Assembly: GCA_024643485.1 (NCBI GenBank)
Contig: JAHEMU010000014.1
Coordinates: 1-17,643 of the forward strand
DNA: 17,643 nucleotides
Direction of reading: 5' to 3'
Source of the DNA: Cytophagales bacterium
GTDB taxonomy: Bacteria; Bacteroidota; Bacteroidia; Cytophagales; Cyclobacteriaceae
In this document: positions 1-7,408 of the stretch, piece by piece
How positions within the stretch are numbered: position 1 is the stretch's first letter
Layout: every line of letters starts with the position of its first letter
Made by a program: the position numbers and the translations under genes
Notes under the pieces: model-generated
What the model was told of the DNA's origin: nothing
Database searches by the model: none
Seen by the model: the letters and a program-made list of their open reading frames with translations, nothing else

Positions 1-1
1 A

Positions 2-565
2 GCAAAAGACTTTATTACCTCTGCTCTTTCCGAATTATTTAAAAAAAATTATACCTTCGACCAACGAACTCTGTTGCGCTTAAAATCTAAAGATGGCCTT
101 TTTGAACCCTTCAATTTTGCACTGAATGATTTTACTATCCTAAAAAAGGACACTTCGTCGATGATTAGTGTTAAAGCCTATATCGATGGTGAATATGTGA
201 ATACGTATTGGGCTGATGGTATCATCGTCTGTACCCCAACAGGATCCACTGGCTATTCCATGAGTTGCGGCGGTCCGTTAGTCTTACCGGGTTCACAAAA
301 TTTTGTAATCACCCCTGTATCTCCACATAATCTCACTCTCCGCCCTATGGTTGTTCCTGATGACCGAACACTGAGTTTTAAAATAGAAGGCAGAAGTAAA
401 TACTACTTATGTTCCTTAGACTCGCGGTTCAAGACCATAGGAAATGATTGCGAATTGATTATTGACAAAGCAGACTTTAAAGTCAATCTAATTAAGCTAG
501 GTGACAGTAGTTATTTTAAAACCATAAGGCAAAAGTTAAGCTGGGGCCTCGATTATAGAAATTAA
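2..565 (+). CDS. nadK: NAD kinase, C-terminal part (5' end outside window)
   Basis: ATP-dependent NAD kinase, which phosphorylates NAD to NADP in the cytoplasm. The frame is open from base 2, giving 187 codons with no start inside the window. A TTG at 74 opens in frame but lies inside the conserved protein, so it is not the real start. Visible signatures are the ALND motif (NAD-binding Asn-Asp), the segment TPTGSTGYSMSCGGP that is the best hallmark of the family, and the downstream beta-sandwich region with NLTLRPMV. The N-terminal GGDGT motif must lie upstream; about 100 residues are missing if the protein has the usual length near 290. The stop TAA overlaps the ATG of the next gene by one base, which suggests translational coupling. 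Family assignment is firm. Confidence 0.95.
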   Translation, partial: AKDFITSALSELFKKNYTFDQRTLLRLKSKDGLFEPFNFALNDFTILKKDTSSMISVKAYIDGEYVNTYWADGIIVCTPTGSTGYSMSCGGPLVLPGSQNFVITPVSPHNLTLRPMVVPDDRTLSFKIEGRSKYYLCSLDSRFKTIGNDCELIIDKADFKVNLIKLGDSSYFKTIRQKLSWGLDYRN

Positions 566-1179
566 TGAAATCAAACTTATTCCTGTTCTTATTCATTTTC
601 AGTGCATGCGCTGGATATTCACAATGGTTTGCCGGGCCAATTGGTGGTGCTGTGGCAAATGATATATTTGTGAGCTCTAAAACCGTCCGTACTTGGTTTA
701 ACGTTTCACCTGAAGGCGGGGTGCAAATCACCTATTTTCCTGAAAACAAAAAACCAGGAATAAAATTTATAATACTTAAAAATAGTTATGGTTTTAAAGA
801 ATTAGGACCTACTGGTGAGATTTCCTATAAAAACTCCGGTCTAAATTTACAGTTTCTCAATATCTTGTATTTCCCGATAAAATCTGCAAAAATAGGCCTT
901 CAAATGGGGCCGGCAATCAATTATTTCAACAATCCCCAATGGACTTTGAGGGGCACACACCAATCCAATCTACCTGAATTTAACGCATCGCAGGTGAATA
1001 AATTAATGTTAGAAATTGAGGGTGGTGTATCAATTTCGCACCCATTTGGACGCTTCAATGTAGACTTACAAGGATTATTCGGATACAATGTTTCAAAAGT
1101 TTATAAAAACTTAAGAGGCACATCAAACCTTATTACGGCGCAAGCGCTAGCAAGTTTACAATTCAGAATATCAAAATAG
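565..1179 (+). CDS. small exported outer-membrane beta-barrel-like protein, function unknown
   Basis: A 204-residue protein that I cannot assign to a named family. It begins with Lys2 and a hydrophobic stretch (residues 4-12) ending in GYSQ, a typical Bacteroidota type I signal peptide, with likely cleavage near residue 20. Cys15 in the context FSAC leaves a lipoprotein reading possible but less likely. The rest shows alternating polar/hydrophobic strands with repeated glycines and aromatic residues, and ends in SLQFRISK, as expected of a small outer-membrane beta-barrel. The start ATG overlaps the nadK stop by one base, so the two are probably translated together. The gene after nadK in related genomes is often a PorG/DUF6089 protein, but I do not see the GDVG-type N-terminal motif expected for that family. 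The gene ends 5 bases from the convergent moxR stop. Confidence 0.75.
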   Translation: MKSNLFLFLFIFSACAGYSQWFAGPIGGAVANDIFVSSKTVRTWFNVSPEGGVQITYFPENKKPGIKFIILKNSYGFKELGPTGEISYKNSGLNLQFLNILYFPIKSAKIGLQMGPAINYFNNPQWTLRGTHQSNLPEFNASQVNKLMLEIEGGVSISHPFGRFNVDLQGLFGYNVSKVYKNLRGTSNLITAQALASLQFRISK

Positions 1180-1184
1180 AGAAA

Positions 1185-2168
1185 TTAACTATTGATCGGA
1201 ATTCGTTTTAATAAGATATCGATCAAGTCATTGGTCTCTACATTATCAGCTTCCGCTTCGTAGTTTAGTAAAATCCGATGATTCATCACGTCTTTTGCTA
1301 TGGCTTTGATATCTTCAGGAATGACATAATTTCTTCCCTCTAAATAAGCCATGGCTCTGGAGGCTAAATTCAAATTAATGGAAGCCCTAGGCGATGCTCC
1401 GAACTGAACATATTCAGACAATTCTTTAAGTCCATATTCCAAAGGTTTTCTAGTGGCATACACCAATTCTATGATATATCGCTCCAACGATTCACCAATT
1501 TGAACTTGGTTTATTTCATTTCGAATGGCGAAAATATCTTCCTTTGTCAACACCGTTTCTACGGTATAATCAAATTTCATATTGGAAATTCGTCTCATGA
1601 TTTCCAATTCTTGTTCTTTAGAAGGATAGTCCACTTTGACCTTCATCATAAACCGATCGACTTGCGCCTCTGGTAATGGATAAGTTCCCTCTTGCTCTAC
1701 AGGATTTTGAGTGGCAAGTACAAGAAAAGGTTTATCCAATGTAAAGGTGTTTTCACCAATGGTTACACTCTTCTCTTGCATGGCTTCGAGTAGTGCAGAT
1801 TGTACTTTTGCTGGAGACCTATTTATTTCATCTGCTAATATAATATTGGCAAAAATAGGGCCTTTCTTTACCTCAAACTCTGATTTCTTTTGGTTGTAAA
1901 TCATTGTACCAACCAAATCCGCAGGAAGTAAATCAGGCGTAAACTGTATTCGTTGAAAATCCAAATGCAAGGCTTGAGCCAGGGTACTTACCGTTAGCGT
2001 TTTAGCCAGCCCAGGAACCCCTTCCAAAAGAACGTGGCTGTTAGTAAATAACCCAATAAGCAATCGATTTACCATGTATTGCTGGCCTACAACTACCTTT
2101 CCTACCTCTTCGTACACTTTGTTCACCTTCTCGCGGTGTATATGAATTTGTTCAGCTTCTGTTTCCAT
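1185..2168 (-). CDS. MoxR-family AAA+ ATPase
   Basis: A 327-residue AAA+ ATPase of the MoxR group, which typically acts as a chaperone-like remodeller for partner proteins with von Willebrand A (VWA) domains. In order: Walker A GVPGLAKT (residues 50-57), Walker B with LADEINRSP (111-119), sensor 1 in LATQNPVEQEGTYPLPEAQ (151-169, Asn155), arginine-finger region DRFMMK (171-176), and a C-terminal lid domain with FGASPRAS (256-263). Length is normal for the family. It lies 93 bases downstream of the ABC exporter on the same strand. A weak promoter-like pair (minus-strand TATTTTCG at 2195-2202, one mismatch to TAnnTTTG, with TTG at 2224-2226) sits in that gap, so it may be transcribed separately. 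Unusually, no DUF58 or VWA gene follows it, because the next gene is convergent. The substrate cannot be predicted. Confidence 0.93.
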   Translation of the reverse strand: METEAEQIHIHREKVNKVYEEVGKVVVGQQYMVNRLLIGLFTNSHVLLEGVPGLAKTLTVSTLAQALHLDFQRIQFTPDLLPADLVGTMIYNQKKSEFEVKKGPIFANIILADEINRSPAKVQSALLEAMQEKSVTIGENTFTLDKPFLVLATQNPVEQEGTYPLPEAQVDRFMMKVKVDYPSKEQELEIMRRISNMKFDYTVETVLTKEDIFAIRNEINQVQIGESLERYIIELVYATRKPLEYGLKELSEYVQFGASPRASINLNLASRAMAYLEGRNYVIPEDIKAIAKDVMNHRILLNYEAEADNVETNDLIDILLKRIPINS

Positions 2169-2261
2169 CCTATTAATTGAAAATTATTCTTTTGCGAAAA
2201 TAGTATTTTAAAGTAAATATGAACAATCATTTATTACAACTGGTCATACGATAGGGATAAA

Positions 2262-4049
2262 TTACTCCATTACTTGCTCGGCGGTCATTTGTTTGTCGTA
2301 TAGATCCTTATAAACACCATTTAACTGCATTAATTCTTCATGAGTGCCTTGTTCAATCATTTTACCCTCATCAAGTACAATTATTTTATCTGCCAATTTT
2401 GCTGAAGACACCCGATGAGAAATCACGATGGTAGTTCTACCATCCATAATTTTTTTCATGCTGTTCAGGATCGTATTTTCCGTTTTGGTATCCACGGCAG
2501 AAAGTGCATCGTCAAGAATTAAAATTTTAGGATCTCTTACAATGGCTCGGGCAATTGAAACCCGCTGTTTTTGTCCACCCGACAATGTTATCCCTCTTTC
2601 CCCAATTTTAGTTTTAAAGCCTTCTGGGAAATCTAGAATATTTTGGTAAATATCTGCTTCTTTAGCCGCATTCAAAACTTTTTCCTCACTGTATTCTTTT
2701 GCCCCAAATCCAATATTATTAAATATGGTATCACTAAAGAGGAACACATCTTGCGGAACGTATCCTATTTGGCTCCTTAAATTGGATACGTTGTATTCAT
2801 TTATTGGCCGATTATCAATCTTAATTTCTCCGGCAGTTGTATCGTATAGTCGGGAAATCAAATTGGCAATTGTACTTTTTCCAGAGCCTGTTGTTCCAAT
2901 AATAGCTAATGCTTCACCAGGTGCTATGGAAAAATTAATATTATCCAGCGCACGGATTCCGGAATCGGGGTAATCAAAAGTGACTTGTTTAAATGACAAT
3001 TCACCCACTAGATTTTCCTTGAGGTTTTTTGTGCTTACAATATCATTTTTTTCCAATAAGAATTGATTAATCCTTTTTTGAGAAGCTGCCGCCCGCTGTA
3101 TGATACTGCTAATCCATCCCAATGAAGTCACCGGCCAAGTCAAATAATTGACATAAATAACAAACTCTGCAATATTCCCAAAAGTCAGATTTCCTTTAAT
3201 CACTTCGGTACTTCCCACGTAGATGGTAAGAATGGTACTCATACCAATTAATCCCATAATTAGCGGGAAAAACATCGATTGTACTTTAGTGAGCTTAAGT
3301 GATTTATTTTTGTAATTATCGCTTTCCTTTGCAAAATTTCGAATACTATCGGGTTCTCGAGTAAACGATTTCAAAACTCTTATTCCTGAGAAAGCCTCTT
3401 GCGCGAAAGTCGATAATCCAGACTGACTAATTTGAATTTCTTCCGACCTCTTATTGATAAGGTTGTTGACAAAATAGATGCTAAACGAAAGGATAGGCAA
3501 CGGCAAAAGTGAATAAAACGTCAATTTTGCGTTTATTGTCATCATGTAAGGAATGAGTATAATAAATAAGGTAAAAAGGTTCAGACCGTACATTATAGAA
3601 GGGCCCAAATACATTCTCACTTTACTGACATCTTCAGAAATACGGTTCATGATATCGCCAGTATTGTTTCGACGATAAAAACTTAAAGGAAGGGTTTGGT
3701 AATGATTAAATATCTCATTTTTCAAATCAAATTCAATGTAGCGGGAAACCACAATGATTGTTTGTCTGACTAAAAACAAGAAAAAGCCCCTAATAAAGGC
3801 CATTAAAACAATTAAGCCTGCATAAACTAAAATACCAGAAGCAAAAACTGCATAAAAATCATTTTTCAAATCCATGCCATCGAACAAGCGAAAAACGTAA
3901 ATATTGTCCGTAACGAGATTTATAGCATGCCTTACCAACTGAGCCGGTAAAATTTGAAACAAGTTAGTTAACACGATGAAAATGAATCCAAGTATTAAAT
4001 AAAACTTGTATTTATAGAGATATTTATTGAGATGTGAAAGTTCCTTCAT
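2262..4049 (-). CDS. ABC exporter half-transporter (membrane domain fused to ATPase)
   Basis: A 595-residue type IV (MsbA/BmrC-like) ABC exporter half-transporter in the inner membrane. Residues 1-320 form the transmembrane domain, with hydrophobic segments near 15-35, 68-96, 150-172, 176-196, 260-282 and 290-312. Residues 345-595 form the ATPase: Walker A GTTGSGKS (385-392), Q-loop VPQD (431-434), signature LSGGQKQR (489-496), Walker B ILILDD (509-514), D-loop SAVD (517-520) and switch His545 in ISHR. The residue after the Walker B aspartate is Asp514, where the catalytic Glu is usual. This is the pattern of the degenerate subunit in heterodimeric exporters such as BmrC/YheI, yet no partner gene lies next to it. 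The substrate is unknown; lipid or drug export are family possibilities only. The start ATG lies 148 bases from the divergent leucine dehydrogenase gene. Confidence 0.93.
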   Translation of the reverse strand: MKELSHLNKYLYKYKFYLILGFIFIVLTNLFQILPAQLVRHAINLVTDNIYVFRLFDGMDLKNDFYAVFASGILVYAGLIVLMAFIRGFFLFLVRQTIIVVSRYIEFDLKNEIFNHYQTLPLSFYRRNNTGDIMNRISEDVSKVRMYLGPSIMYGLNLFTLFIILIPYMMTINAKLTFYSLLPLPILSFSIYFVNNLINKRSEEIQISQSGLSTFAQEAFSGIRVLKSFTREPDSIRNFAKESDNYKNKSLKLTKVQSMFFPLIMGLIGMSTILTIYVGSTEVIKGNLTFGNIAEFVIYVNYLTWPVTSLGWISSIIQRAAASQKRINQFLLEKNDIVSTKNLKENLVGELSFKQVTFDYPDSGIRALDNINFSIAPGEALAIIGTTGSGKSTIANLISRLYDTTAGEIKIDNRPINEYNVSNLRSQIGYVPQDVFLFSDTIFNNIGFGAKEYSEEKVLNAAKEADIYQNILDFPEGFKTKIGERGITLSGGQKQRVSIARAIVRDPKILILDDALSAVDTKTENTILNSMKKIMDGRTTIVISHRVSSAKLADKIIVLDEGKMIEQGTHEELMQLNGVYKDLYDKQMTAEQVME

Positions 4050-4125
4050 TTAATTAAAAAGAATAACGTACATAAGAACGATAAGTTTTCATCCATACCC
4101 TTGCTATTGAAAGGTTAAAATAAAC

Positions 4126-4133
4126 TAAATTTG
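4126..4133 (+). promoter_or_regulatory. candidate -7 box for the leucine dehydrogenase-nusB operon
   Basis: TAAATTTG matches the Bacteroidota -7 consensus TAnnTTTG. A TTG at 4101-4103 lies 22 bases upstream, near the upper limit for a -33 element; another TTG at 4107-4109 is 16 bases away. Start of translation is 65 bases downstream of the box. The match is to a short, AT-rich consensus, so chance occurrence is possible. Confidence 0.35.
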
Positions 4134-4197
4134 CCACGAATCGTTTTGTGACGGTTCCAAACCCCAAAACTACTATAAATTTTACTATAATTACATT

Positions 4198-5295
4198 ATG
4201 GAGGTTAAACAGATTGAAACTATACAGGAACAGACCATCATGGAGATGCTTTCTGATATGGGGCATGAGCAAGTTGTTTTTTGTAATGACAATGCAACGG
4301 GGCTACAGGCAATTATTGCTGTTCACAACACCGTACTAGGGCCAGCACTTGGCGGTACGCGCATGTGGCAATATGCTACTGATTATGAAGCTCTAGTTGA
4401 TGCGTTGAGATTGTCTAGAGGAATGACCTACAAAGCCGCAGTTACCGGTCTTAACTTAGGAGGTGGTAAGGCTGTTATTATCGGAGACGCTAAAAAAGAC
4501 AAAACGGAACCATTTTTACGCCGTTTCGGAAAATTTGTTCAAAGTTTGAACGGTAAATACATTACCGCAGAAGATGTGAACATGAAGACCAGCGATATGG
4601 AATATATCGCCATGGAAACAAAACACGTCACCGGTTTACCTCAATTTAGAGGAGGCAGTGGAGACCCTTCTCCTGTAACCGCTCACGGAACCTATGTAGG
4701 GATTAAAGCCATGGCTAAAAAAGCGTATGGTAGTGAATCATTAGAAGGTAAGAAAATTTGGGTTCAAGGAGTTGGCCAAGTTGGAATGTACCTCACCGAA
4801 AAATTAAGAAAAGAAAACGCCAAAGTGTTTATTTCTGATATTGATCAGGATAAATTAAAAAAAGTAGCAGCATCAACAGGTGCTGAAATATTTAACGGTG
4901 ATGGTTACGGACTTGATGTCGATATTTACGCCCCATGTGCTCTTGGTGCTACCCTTAATGATGATACCGTTTACAAATTAAATTGTGATATCGTTGCAGG
5001 AGCAGCCAACAACCAGCTTAAAAAAGAATTGGTTCACGGCAGAATTTTAGTTGAAAGAGGAATATTATACGCTCCGGATTTTGTGATTAATGCCGGAGGA
5101 CTTATCAATGTATATTTGGATCACCTGGGTGAGTATAATAAGGAAAGATCTTATAGCATGGCTGAAAAAATCTATGATAATTGTTTGAATGCAGTAAATA
5201 TTGCTGAAGAAAAAGGGATTACACCTCAAGAAGCAGCAATTGCAATCGGCGATCAGAGAATTCAATCAGTAGGCAACGTCAAATTATCATACTAA
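4198..5295 (+). CDS. leucine dehydrogenase (Glu/Leu/Phe/Val dehydrogenase family)
   Basis: NAD-dependent oxidative deamination of leucine, and usually valine and isoleucine, to the 2-oxo acid and ammonia; cytoplasmic. At 365 residues it has the length of Bacillus-type leucine dehydrogenases rather than of glutamate dehydrogenase (about 420-450). Conserved features: GPALGGTRMW (48-57), RGMTYKAA (74-81) with Lys79, GLNLGGGKAV (84-93) with Lys91, catalytic Asp126 in ITAEDVNM (122-129), Rossmann motif GVGQVG (191-196), and VINAGGLINV (296-305). It is sometimes named ldh or bcd. It is the first gene of a tight cluster: nusB follows after 6 bases. The branched-chain 2-oxo acids could feed synthesis of branched fatty acids, which are common in this phylum (inference). 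Leucine preference over valine or phenylalanine is inferred from overall similarity only. Confidence 0.93.
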   Translation: MEVKQIETIQEQTIMEMLSDMGHEQVVFCNDNATGLQAIIAVHNTVLGPALGGTRMWQYATDYEALVDALRLSRGMTYKAAVTGLNLGGGKAVIIGDAKKDKTEPFLRRFGKFVQSLNGKYITAEDVNMKTSDMEYIAMETKHVTGLPQFRGGSGDPSPVTAHGTYVGIKAMAKKAYGSESLEGKKIWVQGVGQVGMYLTEKLRKENAKVFISDIDQDKLKKVAASTGAEIFNGDGYGLDVDIYAPCALGATLNDDTVYKLNCDIVAGAANNQLKKELVHGRILVERGILYAPDFVINAGGLINVYLDHLGEYNKERSYSMAEKIYDNCLNAVNIAEEKGITPQEAAIAIGDQRIQSVGNVKLSY

Positions 5296-5301
5296 AATCA
5301 A

Positions 5302-6435
5302 ATGCTAAACAGAAGAACCTTAAGGATAAAAGCTATGCAGGCCTTGTTTTCTCATAAACAAGGGCTCGAAGCCAATTTCCAAATCGCTTTAGAACATTTG
5401 TCAGAAGTCTTTTCTCCGGATTTAAATAGCATGGAGCTGCAAGATCATGATCAATTGAAAGCCGATAAAAAATTGGCCCATACCCTTCTTCATGATGTAT
5501 TGGTTAAAAAAAATGATACCCGCAAAAATTACTCTGAACATGTAATCAAGGCGGTAGATCATGAAATATCTTTAATGGAACAACAAAACAGAAGAGATCT
5601 TTCCAATCTTAGAAAACGGATGATGGCAGATGTTGAAAAACTACATTGCTACTACTTATCCTTTCTAGATTTGATTTTTCAATTCCGGAAACAAGCTGAA
5701 AATGATACCAAACGAAATCATAACAATTTTGTTAATAATTTGTTAATCAAGCAGCTTTTATTGAATGAGACCGTTGAAAGTGCGATATTAGATTGTAATT
5801 CTGGATGGGGAAATGAGCCTGAGGTGAAGTCTTGGTTTAAATCATTGATACTTACAGACAAAGCCTACATCGCCTATCAAAGCCTAGAATCGCCTTCTTT
5901 TGAAGACGACCATAAATGGATTTTGCACCTAATTAAAAAGATCATCTTCAAAAATGAGGTGATTGACAATTTCTTAGAAGACAAAGACATCTACTGGTCA
6001 GAAAATCAACCCATTGTAAATAGCTTGGTGTTGAAAACATTCAAACAGATGGAAGAAGGGGAGGAAGATTTCGAATTCCAACAGATTTCGTATAATCTGG
6101 AAGACGATAAAACGTTCTTTGTAAAATTGTTTGATGAAACTATCGGTTTGGATGACGAACCAAAGAATTTGATAAACAAAAAAGCGGTTAATTGGGACAT
6201 CGAAAGATTGGCTATAACCGACCGAATCATCATTGAAATGGCACTGGCGGAATTTATATTTTTCAACAGTATACCAATAAAAGTGACGATAAATGAATAT
6301 ATTGAGGTTTCAAAGCTCTATTCAACTCCCAAAAGCAAACAATTTATCAATGGTATGTTGGATGTAATAGCAGATGAATTAACAAAAACTGGCGTTATTA
6401 AAAAGAGTGGTAGAGGCTTACTTGACAATAAATAA
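5302..6435 (+). CDS. nusB: transcription antitermination factor NusB, Bacteroidota long form
   Basis: NusB joins NusE (S10) on boxA RNA and supports antitermination in rRNA operons. At 377 residues it is far longer than E. coli NusB (139). The first helix of NusB is at the very N-terminus, RRTLRIKAMQALFS (residues 4-17), while the rest of the fold is near the C-terminus: VKLFDETIG (274-282), WDIERLAITDRIIIEMALAE (298-317), and the closing INEYIEVSKLY and KSKQFINGMLDVIADEL (330-340 and 344-360). About 250 residues rich in Lys, Asp and Glu, partly predicted helical, lie between. This is therefore an insertion, not an N-terminal extension. I recall similar long NusB proteins across Bacteroidota. 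The function of the insertion is unknown. The gene sits 6 bases after leucine dehydrogenase and 7 before the YtxH gene. Confidence 0.9.
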   Translation: MLNRRTLRIKAMQALFSHKQGLEANFQIALEHLSEVFSPDLNSMELQDHDQLKADKKLAHTLLHDVLVKKNDTRKNYSEHVIKAVDHEISLMEQQNRRDLSNLRKRMMADVEKLHCYYLSFLDLIFQFRKQAENDTKRNHNNFVNNLLIKQLLLNETVESAILDCNSGWGNEPEVKSWFKSLILTDKAYIAYQSLESPSFEDDHKWILHLIKKIIFKNEVIDNFLEDKDIYWSENQPIVNSLVLKTFKQMEEGEEDFEFQQISYNLEDDKTFFVKLFDETIGLDDEPKNLINKKAVNWDIERLAITDRIIIEMALAEFIFFNSIPIKVTINEYIEVSKLYSTPKSKQFINGMLDVIADELTKTGVIKKSGRGLLDNK

Positions 6436-6442
6436 ATAAACT

Positions 6443-6760
6443 ATGAGCAAACATTCCGGAAATTCATTACTTGCATTCTTACTAGGCGCTGCTGCAGGTG
6501 CTGCAATAGGAATTTTATATGCCCCAGATAAAGGATCTAACACGCGAGACAAACTGTCGTATCGCTTAGATAAGTACAAAAAAATGCTTGAAGATCTACT
6601 AGACGACCTAATTGAAGGCAAAGGTGAACTCCCTTTCAGCCAAGCAAAAAATGAAGGACAAAAAGTGGTTTCACAAGCCAAAGAAAAGGCAGAAAAACTT
6701 TTAGAGGATGTTGATAGCCTTATCAATCAAATCAAAAGTAAAGAGAAAACTGAAAATTAA
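6443..6760 (+). CDS. YtxH-domain small membrane-anchored protein
   Basis: A 105-residue protein with the YtxH family pattern: an N-terminal glycine/alanine-rich membrane segment, LLAFLLGAAAGAAIGILYAP (residues 9-28), then DKGSNTRDKL and a long charged amphipathic helix probably forming a coiled coil (residues 35-100). Family members are linked to general stress in Bacillus, but a biochemical role is not established. It starts 7 bases after nusB and lies 21 bases before the DUF1573 gene, so it is almost certainly co-transcribed. Its likely place is the inner membrane with the helix in the cytoplasm. The family call rests on the membrane segment and the following motif and is fairly safe. Confidence 0.85.
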   Translation: MSKHSGNSLLAFLLGAAAGAAIGILYAPDKGSNTRDKLSYRLDKYKKMLEDLLDDLIEGKGELPFSQAKNEGQKVVSQAKEKAEKLLEDVDSLINQIKSKEKTEN

Positions 6761-6781
6761 AACTGAATTAATAATTAAGCT

Positions 6782-7297
6782 ATGAAAAAAATAGGATTAC
6801 ACGTATTAGCCCTTGCAGTGGTATTCGTGGTTGGATTTTCGTCCTGCCAGAATAAAGATGCAGAGAAAAGAATTGCAGAACTAGAGGAGAGACTTAAGTC
6901 TTTGGAAAGCCCAGCGGCAACTTCAACTCCGGGAGCTATAGCTCAGCCTCAAGCTCCTGAAGAAAAACCTGAAGGTCCACTTCCATCATTCGAATTTGAA
7001 GCAATGGATCACGATTTTGGAACCATTAAAGATGGTGATATAGTGACTCACGTATTTAAATTTAAAAATACTGGACAAGCTCCATTAATCATTCAAAGCG
7101 CAAGAGGTTCTTGCGGTTGTACTGTTCCAAGCTGGCCTAAAGAACCAATTCCAGTAGGAGGTACTGCTGAAATTTCTGCAGAATTTAATAGCAAAGGTAA
7201 ATTAGGTATGCAAAATAAAGTGGTTACTATTACTGCTAACACTTGGCCTAAAAACACTACTTTGAGAATTAAAGCTCAAGTTGACCCTGTACAATAA
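6782..7297 (+). CDS. DUF1573 lipoprotein
   Basis: A 171-residue lipoprotein. It has a signal sequence (Lys2-Lys3, hydrophobic 8-19) ending in FSSC, with Cys22 as the likely lipidated residue. A short coiled coil follows (DAEKRIAELEERLKSLE, 26-42), then a Pro/Ala-rich linker (44-68). The DUF1573 domain (69-169) is Ig-like and carries the hallmark FEAMDHDFGTI (72-82), a KFKNTGQAPLII strand and GSCGCTVP (109-116). DUF1573 proteins are abundant in Bacteroidota; the domain resembles ASH/MSP-type Ig folds and is of unknown function. Processing would need LspA, which is encoded elsewhere in this window. The gene is the last before a strong terminator, so it probably ends the leucine dehydrogenase-nusB transcript. 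Confidence 0.92.
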   Translation: MKKIGLHVLALAVVFVVGFSSCQNKDAEKRIAELEERLKSLESPAATSTPGAIAQPQAPEEKPEGPLPSFEFEAMDHDFGTIKDGDIVTHVFKFKNTGQAPLIIQSARGSCGCTVPSWPKEPIPVGGTAEISAEFNSKGKLGMQNKVVTITANTWPKNTTLRIKAQVDPVQ

Positions 7298-7323
7298 TCG
7301 TTCTACAGATCAATAAATTATTT

Positions 7324-7363
7324 ACATCCCAATCTCCCTCCGGAGGTTGGGATGTTTGCTTTT
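7324..7363 (+). terminator. intrinsic terminator after the DUF1573 gene
   Basis: Bases 7324-7337 pair with 7342-7355 in a 14-bp stem with a single G-U pair (7333 with 7346) and a 4-base loop CTCC (7338-7341). The stem is followed on the + strand by a T-rich run, TTTGCTTTT. It lies 27 bases after the DUF1573 stop and is by far the strongest simple hairpin inside block 3. It probably separates the upstream operon from yajC-ybbR-coaE. Confidence 0.85.
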
Positions 7364-7378
7364 AAACATATACATTTG
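7347..7378 (+). promoter_or_regulatory. candidate promoter for yajC-ybbR-coaE
   Basis: TACATTTG at 7371-7378 matches TAnnTTTG. TTG at 7347-7349, inside the 3' arm of the terminator, lies 21 bases upstream and could be the -33 element. A start about 6-8 bases downstream would leave a leader of roughly 25 bases before the yajC ATG. Its position right after a terminator makes it more credible than the match alone. Confidence 0.45.
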
Positions 7379-7408
7379 CTTTTCAATCGAATTAAATAAT
7401 TTTATCAA

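Noticed and set aside
74..76. TTG as a start of the NAD kinase frame
   Set aside because: The frame is open to base 2 and the upstream residues continue the kinase, so this is an internal codon of a truncated gene.
565..1179. Identification as the type IX secretion protein PorG (DUF6089)
   Set aside because: The position after nadK suggested it, but the N-terminal glycine/aspartate motif expected of that family is not visible.
2169..2261. A separate promoter for moxR as its own feature
   Set aside because: The -7 box has one mismatch and the -33 TTG is only moderately placed; mentioned in the moxR entry but too weak to list.
4054..4272. 72-residue minus-strand frame over the start of leucine dehydrogenase
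   Set aside because: It overlaps the divergent promoter region and a conserved gene, and shows no domain-like pattern; taken as a shadow.
4148..4339. 63-residue plus-strand frame over the start of leucine dehydrogenase
   Set aside because: It is out of frame with a strongly conserved enzyme and has no recognisable features.
6418..6726. 102-residue minus-strand frame opposite the YtxH gene
   Set aside because: Its serine-rich content is what the antisense of an acidic/lysine-rich helix gives, and the plus-strand gene matches a known family.
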